A DNA stretch of 34,839 bases from Helicobacter sp. GTDB lineage: Bacteria; Campylobacterota; Campylobacteria; Campylobacterales; Helicobacteraceae. A model generated the notes under the pieces. The model was not told where the DNA came from. It saw only the letters and a program-made list of their open reading frames with translations, and did not search any database. The stretch covers positions 1 through 34,839 of the forward strand of contig NZ_JAAVGY010000014.1 of NCBI RefSeq assembly GCF_014799995.1, written 5' to 3'. Below are positions 1-8,049 of this stretch, piece by piece. A program made the position numbers and the translations under genes. Within the stretch, counting starts at the first letter, position 1. Every line of letters starts with the position of its first letter.

Positions 1-426
1 GCCAAAGACAGAATCCACAATCATCTAGCCTATAAGCTAGGGCAAGCATTGATTCTAAACTCTAAAAGTCTCTTAGGATATATTAGAATGCCCTATGTGC
101 TATCTTATATTAAAGAATCCCATAAAAAAGAGATTTTAGAATATGAAGCAAAAGTTAAAAAGAATCCTAGCTTAAAACTTCCCAAACTAGAATCTTATCC
201 AGACTATAAAGAGGCGTTAAAAGAAAAGGAATGCTTGACTTATAAACTCGGAGTTGCCTTAATGCAAGCGGATAAAGATTGGTATAAAGGAGGTATTTTA
301 AGATTCTATTTCTTTGAAGTGCTTAGACTTAAAAGAAAGTTTAGGGAGAAGAAAAATAAGATTGGTTTGTCGTTGCAAGCAAAGCGAAGCAATCTGTCAT
401 TTTGGCAACCAACCAATATACAATAA
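1..426 (+). CDS. C-terminal part of a probable surface-glycan glycosyltransferase (partial, 5' end outside window)
   Basis: The frame is open from base 1, so this is the 3' end of a larger gene; 141 residues are visible. Two related units can be seen, each with a YKLG.AL core (YKLGQAL at visible residues 11-17, YKLGVAL at 81-87), separated by a Lys/Pro-rich stretch with PSLKLPKLESYPDYKEAL. I recall this kind of Lys-rich repeated tail at the C-terminus of several LOS/capsule glycosyltransferases of Helicobacter and Campylobacter; the catalytic domain is not in view, so the donor and acceptor sugars cannot be stated. From about residue 123 the protein is encoded by a dispersed repeat element, so the natural C-terminus was probably nearer KRKFREKK. 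It converges on oorC. Confidence 0.6.
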   Translation, partial: AKDRIHNHLAYKLGQALILNSKSLLGYIRMPYVLSYIKESHKKEILEYEAKVKKNPSLKLPKLESYPDYKEALKEKECLTYKLGVALMQADKDWYKGGILRFYFFEVLRLKRKFREKKNKIGLSLQAKRSNLSFWQPTNIQ

Positions 427-500
427 TAAGATAAAAAGTTATAGATTGCCACGATTCCTTACGGAATCTCACAAGGGCATACTAACTTGTCCTTGCGAGC
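368..500. repeat. Dispersed palindromic repeat, copy A
   Basis: This copy contains a variant of the left-end motif (cgttgcaagc...gaagcaatct), an inner arm agattgccacgattcc and a closing ccttgcgag. The same word set occurs at 8741-8877 and 25571-25764. Its inner hairpin is gattcc-ttac-ggaatc. It lies between the left-edge glycosyltransferase-like gene and oorC and supplies that gene's last ~18 codons. No protein-coding capacity of its own is evident. Confidence 0.7.
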
Positions 501-508
501 TATTAAAA

Positions 509-1072
509 TTATAGAGAACCCTTTGTCAATGCCTCTTTAGCATATTTTTCGCCAAGTTCAAAAGCTTTTTTATTGAGTTCTACAACCTTTGCAGGCACTT
601 TGCTAATCATTGTATCATAAACCAAATCACGATTGACACATTGGGTAAGGGTTACAGTTACTGCCAAAGCAACAACAGATTGCGTTACGACATTACCGAC
701 TTCATTTTTAGCGATAGTGATGATTGGAATCGGATAAATTTTAAATTTCTTTTTGTCCTCTGCACTAGGTGTTACAAGATTCGGCTCTACCACGATAATT
801 GCACCTTCTTTCAAGCCGCCTTTAAATTGGTCATAGCTTACTTGTGCGGTAGAAAGCATATATTCTACCTCACCATCATTAGCATAGGGATACAAAATTT
901 CATTTTCATCTAGTAGAATATCTACTTTTGTTGGTCCGCCACGCACTTGGGAAGTGTAAGTCGCTGCTTTGACGCCATAGCCACCTGTTTTGATTTGCGC
1001 TTCTGCAAGGATTTCGCCTGCTAATAAAACACCTTGCCCACCGACACCTGTAAAACGGAGTTGTTTTCTCAT
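509..1072 (-). CDS. oorC: 2-oxoglutarate:acceptor oxidoreductase, gamma subunit
   Basis: This 187-residue protein is the gamma domain of the four-subunit 2-oxoglutarate:acceptor oxidoreductase, which converts 2-oxoglutarate and CoA to succinyl-CoA and CO2 and passes the electrons to a low-potential carrier. The N-terminal glycine motif GVGGQGVLLAGE is the family signature of 2-oxoacid:ferredoxin oxidoreductase gamma chains, and VRGGPTKVDILLDE follows. The length is normal. The ATG overlaps the oorB stop by 4 nt (ATGA), so the last two genes of the oorDABC operon are translationally coupled. It replaces the 2-oxoglutarate dehydrogenase complex in Helicobacter and Campylobacter. Confidence 0.95.
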   Translation of the reverse strand: MRKQLRFTGVGGQGVLLAGEILAEAQIKTGGYGVKAATYTSQVRGGPTKVDILLDENEILYPYANDGEVEYMLSTAQVSYDQFKGGLKEGAIIVVEPNLVTPSAEDKKKFKIYPIPIITIAKNEVGNVVTQSVVALAVTVTLTQCVNRDLVYDTMISKVPAKVVELNKKAFELGEKYAKEALTKGSL

Positions 1073-1902
1073 TTTGCACCTCCTTTTTTTGCTTGCGCTT
1101 TTTCTTGCACTTGTTTGTAGGCTTTGCAGTATTCTATTTTGCTAGTATCGTGGTGCAGGATTCCTGTTGGATATTTGCCCACTCTTTCTTCCTCACTCAA
1201 CTCATCGTATTTTTTCTTAGAAATAATGCGACTTTCAATCCATTTTAGAGTATCAACCGCTTCCCCCATTTTGTTTTTTCTACCTAAATTGACATGGCAG
1301 TTGCTAAAAATATCAAAGAAGCTAAAACCTTCATTTGAGAATCCCTCCACCAAGACTTTTTCTAGTTTTTTAGGGTCTAGCACAGATTCTCTAGCGACAA
1401 AGCTAGCTCCCGCTGCCGTGGCAAGCTTACAAGGGTCAAATTCTGGGTCTATATTGCCATATTGTGCCGTTACAGTCCACATTCCTCTAGGCGTAGTGGG
1501 TGAGGTTTGGGAATTGGTTAAGCCGTAAATAAAATTATTAATCAAGACATAATTAATATCAATATTTCTTCTGCAAGCGTGAATCGTATGATTTCCTCCA
1601 ATTGCCAAACCATCACCATCACCACCTACCACGATTACTTTTTTGTTAGGATTGGCAAGTTTGATACCTGTTGCATAGGCAAGTGTCCTTCCGTGTGTAG
1701 TGTGGACGGTATTGCAATTCACATAAGAAGAAACACGTCCGCTACAACCGATTCCACTTACAAGGCAAACATCGTCCATATTCCAACCTAATTTATCAAT
1801 TGCACGTACAATTGATTTTAGAATCACACCATCGCCACAACCCCAACACCAAAGTGTTGGCATTTTATCAACTCTTAAGTATTCATCATAGTTAAATGCC
1901 AT
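1069..1902 (-). CDS. oorB: 2-oxoglutarate:acceptor oxidoreductase, beta (TPP-binding) subunit
   Basis: This is the 277-residue thiamine-diphosphate subunit. The TPP/Mg motif is visible as GDGDG at residues 94-98 followed by NNFIYGLT at 122-129. Cys19, Cys22, Cys53 and Cys202 match the spacing of the proximal [4Fe-4S] ligands in 2-oxoacid:ferredoxin oxidoreductase beta chains. A good ribosome site (aggag) precedes the ATG, and the oorA stop is 1 nt upstream. With oorA it forms the catalytic core that decarboxylates 2-oxoglutarate. Confidence 0.96.
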   Translation of the reverse strand: MAFNYDEYLRVDKMPTLWCWGCGDGVILKSIVRAIDKLGWNMDDVCLVSGIGCSGRVSSYVNCNTVHTTHGRTLAYATGIKLANPNKKVIVVGGDGDGLAIGGNHTIHACRRNIDINYVLINNFIYGLTNSQTSPTTPRGMWTVTAQYGNIDPEFDPCKLATAAGASFVARESVLDPKKLEKVLVEGFSNEGFSFFDIFSNCHVNLGRKNKMGEAVDTLKWIESRIISKKKYDELSEEERVGKYPTGILHHDTSKIEYCKAYKQVQEKAQAKKGGAK

Positions 1903-1903
1903 T

Positions 1904-3031
1904 TTACAACTCCTTAATTTTACTTATAATTTCTAGTGGAGAGAGAGGACGACCATTTGCTTTTGCAAGTAGTGCCACTTCTTTTTTCATCGCGAGTTCT
2001 ACTTCTTTGACATATTGTCCTTTATTGAGTTCTGCAACTAGAATTTTGTTGAATTTTTTACCCAATTTTGCAAGTTCTTCAGCAGGTGAGGGCCAAAGCG
2101 TAATAGGTCTAAATAAACCAACTTTTTTGCCTTCTTCTCTTAGCCTATCCACCGCTTCTTTTGCGCTTCTTGAAGTTGAGCCATAAGCAATTAACAAAAC
2201 CTCGGCATCTTCTAACTTGTATTCCTCATAGGTTACGATTTCTTGTTTCTTGCTCAAAATTTTATTAAAAAGTCTATCAATTAATTTTTGAGAAAGCACA
2301 GCGTCTTCTGTTGGGAAACCTGTTGGTCCGTGATGAAGCCCTGTAATATGGTAGCGATAGCCTTGAAAGAATGGATTAAGAATCGCAGGTTCATCTTGTG
2401 ACACATCGTAGGGTTTATAAGAATTTTTATCTCCACTAAATTTGCGGCGATTGATAATTTTGCCTTGTATCTCATTCAAATCCGGAACAATGGCTTTGCC
2501 GTGCATATGTCCTAAAGTTTCATCCAAGAGTAAGAAGACAGGTGTCATAAATTTTTCTGCCAAATTAAACGCACGACAAGTTTCTGTGTAAGCTTCTTCT
2601 AGGCTACCCGGGCATAAAGCAATGGATTGAAAATCTCCGTGTGTTGGGTGTGCTACTTGTGCGACATCACCTTGTGCAACACGTGTTGGAAGTCCCGTAG
2701 ATGGTCCGCCGCGCATAACATTGACGATGACAAGGGGGATTTCAGCCATAAAGCTAAGCCCAATTTGCTCGGATTTGAGCGAAATTCCCGGTCCTGAAGT
2801 TGCAGTCATAGCTTTAACACCACTCATAGAAGCACCTAATGCAACTGAAATTCCGGCAATCTCATCTTCCATTTGGATAAAATTTCCATTTTCTCGTGGA
2901 AGCAATACACTCATTTCGTGTGCTACTTCACTAGAAGGTGTGATGGGGTAACCACCAAAAAACTTGCAGCCCGCATCAATCGCTGCGTGTGCGACTAACT
3001 CGTTTCCGCTTGAAATTAATTCTCTACTCAT
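1904..3031 (-). CDS. oorA: 2-oxoglutarate:acceptor oxidoreductase, alpha subunit
   Basis: This 375-residue alpha chain carries the pyrimidine-binding domain of the TPP site: GGYPITPSSEVAHEM near residue 26, then QMEDEIAGISVALGAS and TATSGPGISLK, all hallmarks of 2-oxoacid:acceptor oxidoreductase alpha subunits. The C-terminal third (after YEEYKLEDAEVLLIAYG) is the transketolase-C-like domain. Length is typical for the four-subunit KorA/OorA type. It sits between oorD (11-nt gap) and oorB (1-nt gap) and is presumably co-transcribed with them. Confidence 0.96.
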   Translation of the reverse strand: MSRELISSGNELVAHAAIDAGCKFFGGYPITPSSEVAHEMSVLLPRENGNFIQMEDEIAGISVALGASMSGVKAMTATSGPGISLKSEQIGLSFMAEIPLVIVNVMRGGPSTGLPTRVAQGDVAQVAHPTHGDFQSIALCPGSLEEAYTETCRAFNLAEKFMTPVFLLLDETLGHMHGKAIVPDLNEIQGKIINRRKFSGDKNSYKPYDVSQDEPAILNPFFQGYRYHITGLHHGPTGFPTEDAVLSQKLIDRLFNKILSKKQEIVTYEEYKLEDAEVLLIAYGSTSRSAKEAVDRLREEGKKVGLFRPITLWPSPAEELAKLGKKFNKILVAELNKGQYVKEVELAMKKEVALLAKANGRPLSPLEIISKIKEL

Positions 3032-3042
3032 CTCTTACTCCC

Positions 3043-3357
3043 TTATGATACAGCCATATAGCCATTTTCTTTAATGGCTTGTGCTCTTTGTTTTGCTTCT
3101 TCTGTCAATTTTGCAAATTTAAATTCTTTTCTATCAGCGACTGCAATAGCAAAATCAGGGCAATGCAACTCACATTCTTGACAGCCAATACAGCTTTCTG
3201 GGTGAAGCACTTCTACCATTTTACCTAAAACTTTGTGTTCGTCTAAACGCATTGCGAGTGTGCCTGTTGGGCATACAGAGACGCACAAATCACATGCTTT
3301 GCAACGATTTTCATTTACCCAAACCGGTGTGTTATTGGGGGCTTGTAATAATCCCAT
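3043..3357 (-). CDS. oorD: 2-oxoglutarate:acceptor oxidoreductase, delta (ferredoxin-like) subunit
   Basis: This 104-residue protein has two classical [4Fe-4S] motifs: Cys19/22/25/29 in CKACDLCVSVCP and Cys56/59/62/66 in CIGCQECELHCP. It is the electron-transfer subunit that takes electrons from the OorAB active site to the external acceptor. It is the first gene of oorDABC; a good site (aaggag) lies just upstream of its ATG. A 93-nt gap separates it from mdh, where C. jejuni, as I recall, carries sucCD. Confidence 0.95.
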   Translation of the reverse strand: MGLLQAPNNTPVWVNENRCKACDLCVSVCPTGTLAMRLDEHKVLGKMVEVLHPESCIGCQECELHCPDFAIAVADRKEFKFAKLTEEAKQRAQAIKENGYMAVS

Positions 3358-3450
3358 TTTGAACTCCTTAATTTTCTAAATTTTAAACCTATTTCGTGTA
3401 ACTGCAATCTGTAATAAAGTTTTTATAATGTCTGCCTCCTTGAAATAGAT

Positions 3451-4392
3451 TTAAAAATAATCTTTTTTTAGTGCTTCAATCAAACTCTTAACGGAATTAA
3501 TAGAGCGTTCAAATTGTGCTTTTTCTTCTGCATTTAATTTTAACTCTACAATGCGTTCAATTCCGTGGATTCCAAGCTCTACGGGGACACCTCCCACGAC
3601 ATCGTGATAGCCATATTCTCCCTGTAACAATACAGAACAAGGCAAAATCTTGTGGCTATCACTCATAATTGCTCTTACCATTTCTGCTGCCGCTCTTGCA
3701 GGTGCAAAATAAGCAGAACCCTTTTTAAGGCAATTCACAATTTCAGCCCCGGCATTTCTTGTGCGTTGTACAATTTCTTCTATTTCTTCTTGGTTTAAGA
3801 GTTCAGAAAGCGGCACGCCATTAACCATAGAAAAACGTGCAAGAGGCACCATATCATCTCCGTGACCTCCCATAACGGGTGCCATAATCTGACCTGGAGC
3901 GCATTGTAGTTTTTCATAAATGAAGCTCACCATTCTTGCGCTATCTAGCACTCCTGCCATTCCCATAATTTGTTTTGGATTGAATCCTGTCTCTTTTAAA
4001 GCAGTATATACCATAGCATCTAGGGGATTCGTAATCAACACTACGATAGCTTCTGGTGAATTTTCTTTGATATTTTGGGCAATTTCGCTAATGACTTTAG
4101 CATTTGCAAAAAGCAAGTCATCACGACTCATGCCCGGCAGACGTGGTGAGCCTGCGGCAATCACGATGACATCACAGCCTTTTAAATCTTTAGGAGATGC
4201 AATCACTCCAAGTTTAGTAAATTTTGTGCCCACACAAGAGGCTTGAAACATATCAAGTAACATTCCTCTTGCTCTGTCTTTGTCTTTGTCTTGTAAGACA
4301 ATTTCATAAGGTGTCGTAGCAGAGAGAATGTAAGCCAGAGTAGAGCCTACATTGCCCGCACCAATGATTCCAACTTTTTTAACTCTTTCCAT
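3451..4392 (-). CDS. mdh: Malate dehydrogenase (LDH-like type)
   Basis: This 313-residue NAD-dependent dehydrogenase interconverts malate and oxaloacetate in the TCA cycle. The Rossmann motif GAGNVG is at residues 11-16, with Asp35 at the end of strand 2 (NAD preference). The substrate loop RLPGMSRDDLL has Arg84 and Arg90, typical of malate rather than lactate specificity, and the catalytic His is His177 in MGGHGDDMVP. ITNPLDAM is the conserved NAD/substrate loop. An aaggaa site precedes the ATG. It lies upstream of oorDABC on the same strand. H. pylori, as I recall, lacks this gene and uses a quinone-linked enzyme. Confidence 0.93.
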   Translation of the reverse strand: MERVKKVGIIGAGNVGSTLAYILSATTPYEIVLQDKDKDRARGMLLDMFQASCVGTKFTKLGVIASPKDLKGCDVIVIAAGSPRLPGMSRDDLLFANAKVISEIAQNIKENSPEAIVVLITNPLDAMVYTALKETGFNPKQIMGMAGVLDSARMVSFIYEKLQCAPGQIMAPVMGGHGDDMVPLARFSMVNGVPLSELLNQEEIEEIVQRTRNAGAEIVNCLKKGSAYFAPARAAAEMVRAIMSDSHKILPCSVLLQGEYGYHDVVGGVPVELGIHGIERIVELKLNAEEKAQFERSINSVKSLIEALKKDYF

Positions 4393-4562
4393 AATTTTTC
4401 CTTAAAATAATCTTGACAACAACTTTTGTAATCCATTCATTCAAGAATGACTACATAAAAAGCAAAGTTTTATTTAACTTTTTGTTTGACTTATTCAAAA
4501 GTATTTTTAAGTATTTTTTCTTAAATTAATCTTATATTTTGAGTTTTTATGCACGCTTTTTC

Positions 4563-5513
4563 TTATTTTGAAAAATTTTTTAAATGTTCATCATAGTTTT
4601 TTGTAAAAGAATGGACACCATTTTTGTTTCTCACAAAGTAAAGATAATCAACATTTGCGGGAAATATTGCTGCTTGGATTGCCTTAAAGCTAACACTCCC
4701 AACAGGTGCTTTAGGGATTCCATTGTAGCGATAAGTGTTGTAACCAGTTGTATCATTTCGTATCATTTCGGGAGTAACTTTAGTATGAGAATATTGTCCA
4801 TAGTTTAAAGCACCATCCATTTGTAAGCGCATTTTTTTCTCTAAACGATTCCGAATCACCGCAGAAACAAGGGGCATTTCTTCTTCATTTGCCGATTCTT
4901 TTTGAATAATGGAAGCGATGATGATATATCTAAACCATTGGTTTTGGTCGTATTGTCCTAAAAATTTAATTGCCCATTTTTCGTGCTCTTTTAATGAAGT
5001 ATTTACCAAATAATACATTAAATGTTTTTCACTAATGCCTTTGGGCACTTTATAAGTGTTTGCTAGAATGACTCCCTCAATCATCGGTGCATAATTTGCG
5101 TAAGCTAGGTGCAGAGCCTCCTCGTTTAAATTGAGTTGCCGACTAATGTCTTTGATAAAAAAGTATAGAGTTTCACCCGGAATCAAGGTGATTTCTTCTA
5201 ATGCTGCTTTTGCATTGGCGAGCGCATAGAGAAAATCTCCTTTGCTAAGACGCGTGTATCCAATATTTAGCCAACCACTTTGTGGATAGCCAAAAAAGCG
5301 TATTATTTGCTTATCAATGTTTAAAAGGTCAAAGTTATTTTGCTTTAAGTATGTTATAATTTCACTTGTTCCACCTTTGGGAATATAAACCACTCGACTT
5401 GAATTCATCGGAATTTGCAAATAGAAACATAAAACAATGAGCAAAATGAAAAAACCATCTACGAAAACATTTAAAATTACTTTATTCTTTGTCTTTTTTA
5501 TCGGAATATTCAT
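4563..5513 (-). CDS. mltG: Endolytic murein transglycosylase MltG (YceG family)
   Basis: This 316-residue membrane-anchored protein cleaves nascent glycan strands in the periplasm and sets their length. It has a short basic N-terminus, one membrane segment (about residues 12-34), and a YceG domain with ASIIQKE ending at Glu206 (I take this second acidic position as the conserved catalytic one), then RLQMDGALNYG, IPKAPVGSVS and the terminal DYLYFVRNKNGVHSFTKNYDEH block. An in-frame TGA lies just upstream of the ATG and the next Met is beyond the membrane segment, so this start is firm. Its first 77 nt are antisense to the start of the next gene. Older annotations call this family aminodeoxychorismate lyase, which is wrong. 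Confidence 0.9.
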   Translation of the reverse strand: MNIPIKKTKNKVILNVFVDGFFILLIVLCFYLQIPMNSSRVVYIPKGGTSEIITYLKQNNFDLLNIDKQIIRFFGYPQSGWLNIGYTRLSKGDFLYALANAKAALEEITLIPGETLYFFIKDISRQLNLNEEALHLAYANYAPMIEGVILANTYKVPKGISEKHLMYYLVNTSLKEHEKWAIKFLGQYDQNQWFRYIIIASIIQKESANEEEMPLVSAVIRNRLEKKMRLQMDGALNYGQYSHTKVTPEMIRNDTTGYNTYRYNGIPKAPVGSVSFKAIQAAIFPANVDYLYFVRNKNGVHSFTKNYDEHLKNFSK

Positions 5514-8034
5514 TATTCTTCACGCCTTTTTATATCGTGGGATTAGGATTGAGCACTTTGGGCTAGCCGGAACACAAATCCAAGGATTTTATCTAAGATT
5601 AGATAAAAAACTCATTTTAGAAATAGATTCTTTGAATCTAAATAAAATAGAATCCGCTCATTCTAATGATTTTAATATTAATACACAGATTCTTTATGCT
5701 AAAAATATTCACTTCATTTTACAATATTTTCAAAAAATTGACATTCAACGCATTGATTTTCAAGACTATCAAGCAAGTCTGCATTATGATGGTGAGCATT
5801 TTACTTTAAACTTGCCCGAGATTTATGCCAAAATAAATTTAAAAGAAAATGCCTCTAAAGTTCTTATCCAAATTCAAGATTTCTACATTAAATCTTATGG
5901 AATCTATTATCAAGGAAATGGAGAATATGATTTGCGTCATCAAAATGTGCAAATAGAGGGAGATTTGAGCTTCGTTAATCGCAGCAGTTATTATTCGTAT
6001 ATACGCCTCCATTTGAAATTATCAAGTGATTTGAAAAATATTGTCATAAAGGGCTCTAGTGATACTTTTGTGGATATTAAATTCTTGCAAGACTTGTTGC
6101 CTGAAATTGAAAATAAACTTGTTAGAGAATGGATTTTTGATAATTATAGTGTAGAATCTGCGCGTATTGATGAATTTGGAATCACAATACCGCTAAAAAG
6201 CAAAAAGATGATAGAAGATGCGATTGCCTCTTTATATGTGTTAGGAGAGGCGCATAATGCAGAGGTGATTTTTCACCCCAATCTTCCCCCAGCTCACGCG
6301 GAATCGGTGAAGTTGGTGTTTCAAAATGATTCTTTGGCGTTTCACCCACTCAATCCGACTTATCAAGGACATTATGCAAGCGGAAGTTATGTGGTTTTAA
6401 AAGATATTACGAGTAATAATCCATTCTTGCAAATTAATGTCAAGGCAAATACCGCTTTGGATTCTGCAATTCTCAAACTATTGGAAGCTTATGAGATTGT
6501 TTTACCCCTACATGCGCCTAATGCGAAAATTGCAGCAGATTTATATATTGGTGTAGATTTGGATACATTGGATTTGACAACGAAAGGAATCTTTAAAGCG
6601 AAAGATATTGAGGTTTTGCTAAATGGTGTTCCTTTGATTTCAGATTCTTTAAATGTCCAATTGGATAACTATCTTGTAAAAGTAGAATCCCACAATACTC
6701 GTTATCAAGAGTTACTTAAATGTGATTCTAATTTTATCATTGATACGCAAAGCAAATCCATCAGTGGGGATTTGCTCGTGCATTCGCTCTTGCTTTCTAA
6801 GAGTGCCCCTGAAGTTTTGCAAATTGCTAACCAATCTTTGCCTTTTAATGTGGATTTTAGCAAGAGTGAGAAGATTGTTTTTACCTTGCCGACTTTCGCC
6901 TTTAATGCGGTTTTTGGGCAAGACTATACATTTAATTTTGAGAATGTAGGTACAATCTTATCATTTTCTAAGATTTTGCAGGATTATAAAGTCAAAGAGG
7001 GAAAAATGCAAATTAATACGCAGAATTTTGAAAATTATTCCGCAGATATTTCTTTGCATACAGGGCAAGAGATTCTGCGAAATAAGCAAGACAATACGCC
7101 TATTGAAACCATAGACTTAACTTTTGACTATACTCCAGAGGGGTTTACTTTGCGCTCTAAAGATGGATCTTTTGTTTTGCAAAGTCGTGGGGAGATTAAA
7201 AAAGTCAATTTGAAAAATATTAATTTGGGTTTAGATTTGGAGTATTTTTCTAATGAGAACACCGATAACGCATCTACAATTCTTGTAGAGGGGAAAGATT
7301 CTAATTTGTTTATTAAGAATCGCATTATTTTGGGAGATGTTTTTAAGATTACTATGACAAATGGGGAAATTAAAGCAGACTTAAAGCATAAAAACGGACA
7401 AGCTGACCTCTATATACGTGGGGATTCTATTACTTTGGACGCAAGAGAGTTTGGAGATGAGTTTGTCAATACAATCATTCAAAAGCAAGGTGTGCATAAG
7501 GGACGTTTTTTTATCAATGCAAATACAAATGAAAAGGGTGTCTTGATTGGTAAAATCACCTTATTGAATGCCTCTTTGACTGAATTGAAAATTTTGCAAA
7601 ATATTATGGCTTTTATTGATACGATTCCTTCTTTGCTAAGCTTTAAATCGCCCGGATTTAATCAAGAGGGCTATTATGTGAATGAAGGTGTCGTGAATTT
7701 TGGTTTGAATGATGAGTTTTTGGCTATTGAATCATTGGATTTAAGAGGCTCAAGTATAGATATAAAAGGACGTGGAATTATGCAAATAGAATCCCAAGCA
7801 ATTGATTTTAATGCAGAATTAATCACTGCAAAAGCATTGAGTGGAATTATTAATAAAATCCCATTGGTGAATTATATTTTGTTGGGCAAGAATGGGACAA
7901 TTTCAACAGCTTTTAAAGTAGATGGCACATTGGAGAATCCGCAAGTGCATACACAAGCAGTGCAAGATTTTCTTTTTTCGCCTTTTAATGTTTTAAAACG
8001 TGTCGTTACTTCGCCTTTTGAAATTTTTAATTAA
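5437..8034 (+). CDS. AsmA-like / YhdP-family (DUF3971-type) envelope protein
   Basis: This 865-residue protein has an N-terminal basic tail, one membrane anchor (about residues 12-33), and a long beta-strand-rich body made of repeated short strands, ending in GRGIMQIESQAIDFNAELIT and LLGKNGTISTAFKVDGTLENPQV, the AsmA/TamB-like C-terminal pattern. Members of this superfamily span the periplasm and take part in lipid transport or outer-membrane homeostasis; the cargo here is not known. A gene of this type sits between mltG and nth in H. pylori as I recall. An in-frame TAG upstream limits the start to the ATG at 5437 or the one at 5446; neither has a strong ribosome site. Confidence 0.75.
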   Translation: MSKMKKPSTKTFKITLFFVFFIGIFIILHAFLYRGIRIEHFGLAGTQIQGFYLRLDKKLILEIDSLNLNKIESAHSNDFNINTQILYAKNIHFILQYFQKIDIQRIDFQDYQASLHYDGEHFTLNLPEIYAKINLKENASKVLIQIQDFYIKSYGIYYQGNGEYDLRHQNVQIEGDLSFVNRSSYYSYIRLHLKLSSDLKNIVIKGSSDTFVDIKFLQDLLPEIENKLVREWIFDNYSVESARIDEFGITIPLKSKKMIEDAIASLYVLGEAHNAEVIFHPNLPPAHAESVKLVFQNDSLAFHPLNPTYQGHYASGSYVVLKDITSNNPFLQINVKANTALDSAILKLLEAYEIVLPLHAPNAKIAADLYIGVDLDTLDLTTKGIFKAKDIEVLLNGVPLISDSLNVQLDNYLVKVESHNTRYQELLKCDSNFIIDTQSKSISGDLLVHSLLLSKSAPEVLQIANQSLPFNVDFSKSEKIVFTLPTFAFNAVFGQDYTFNFENVGTILSFSKILQDYKVKEGKMQINTQNFENYSADISLHTGQEILRNKQDNTPIETIDLTFDYTPEGFTLRSKDGSFVLQSRGEIKKVNLKNINLGLDLEYFSNENTDNASTILVEGKDSNLFIKNRIILGDVFKITMTNGEIKADLKHKNGQADLYIRGDSITLDAREFGDEFVNTIIQKQGVHKGRFFINANTNEKGVLIGKITLLNASLTELKILQNIMAFIDTIPSLLSFKSPGFNQEGYYVNEGVVNFGLNDEFLAIESLDLRGSSIDIKGRGIMQIESQAIDFNAELITAKALSGIINKIPLVNYILLGKNGTISTAFKVDGTLENPQVHTQAVQDFLFSPFNVLKRVVTSPFEIFN

Positions 8035-8049
8035 TATTTAAGGATAAAA

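Noticed and set aside
314..514. Open frame of 66 codons over the left repeat
   Set aside because: It shares DNA with the left-edge gene and is made largely of repeat sequence; no ribosome site and no family resemblance.
4563..5513. Aminodeoxychorismate lyase (pabC)
   Set aside because: An old annotation for this family; the membrane anchor and YceG blocks identify a murein transglycosylase.
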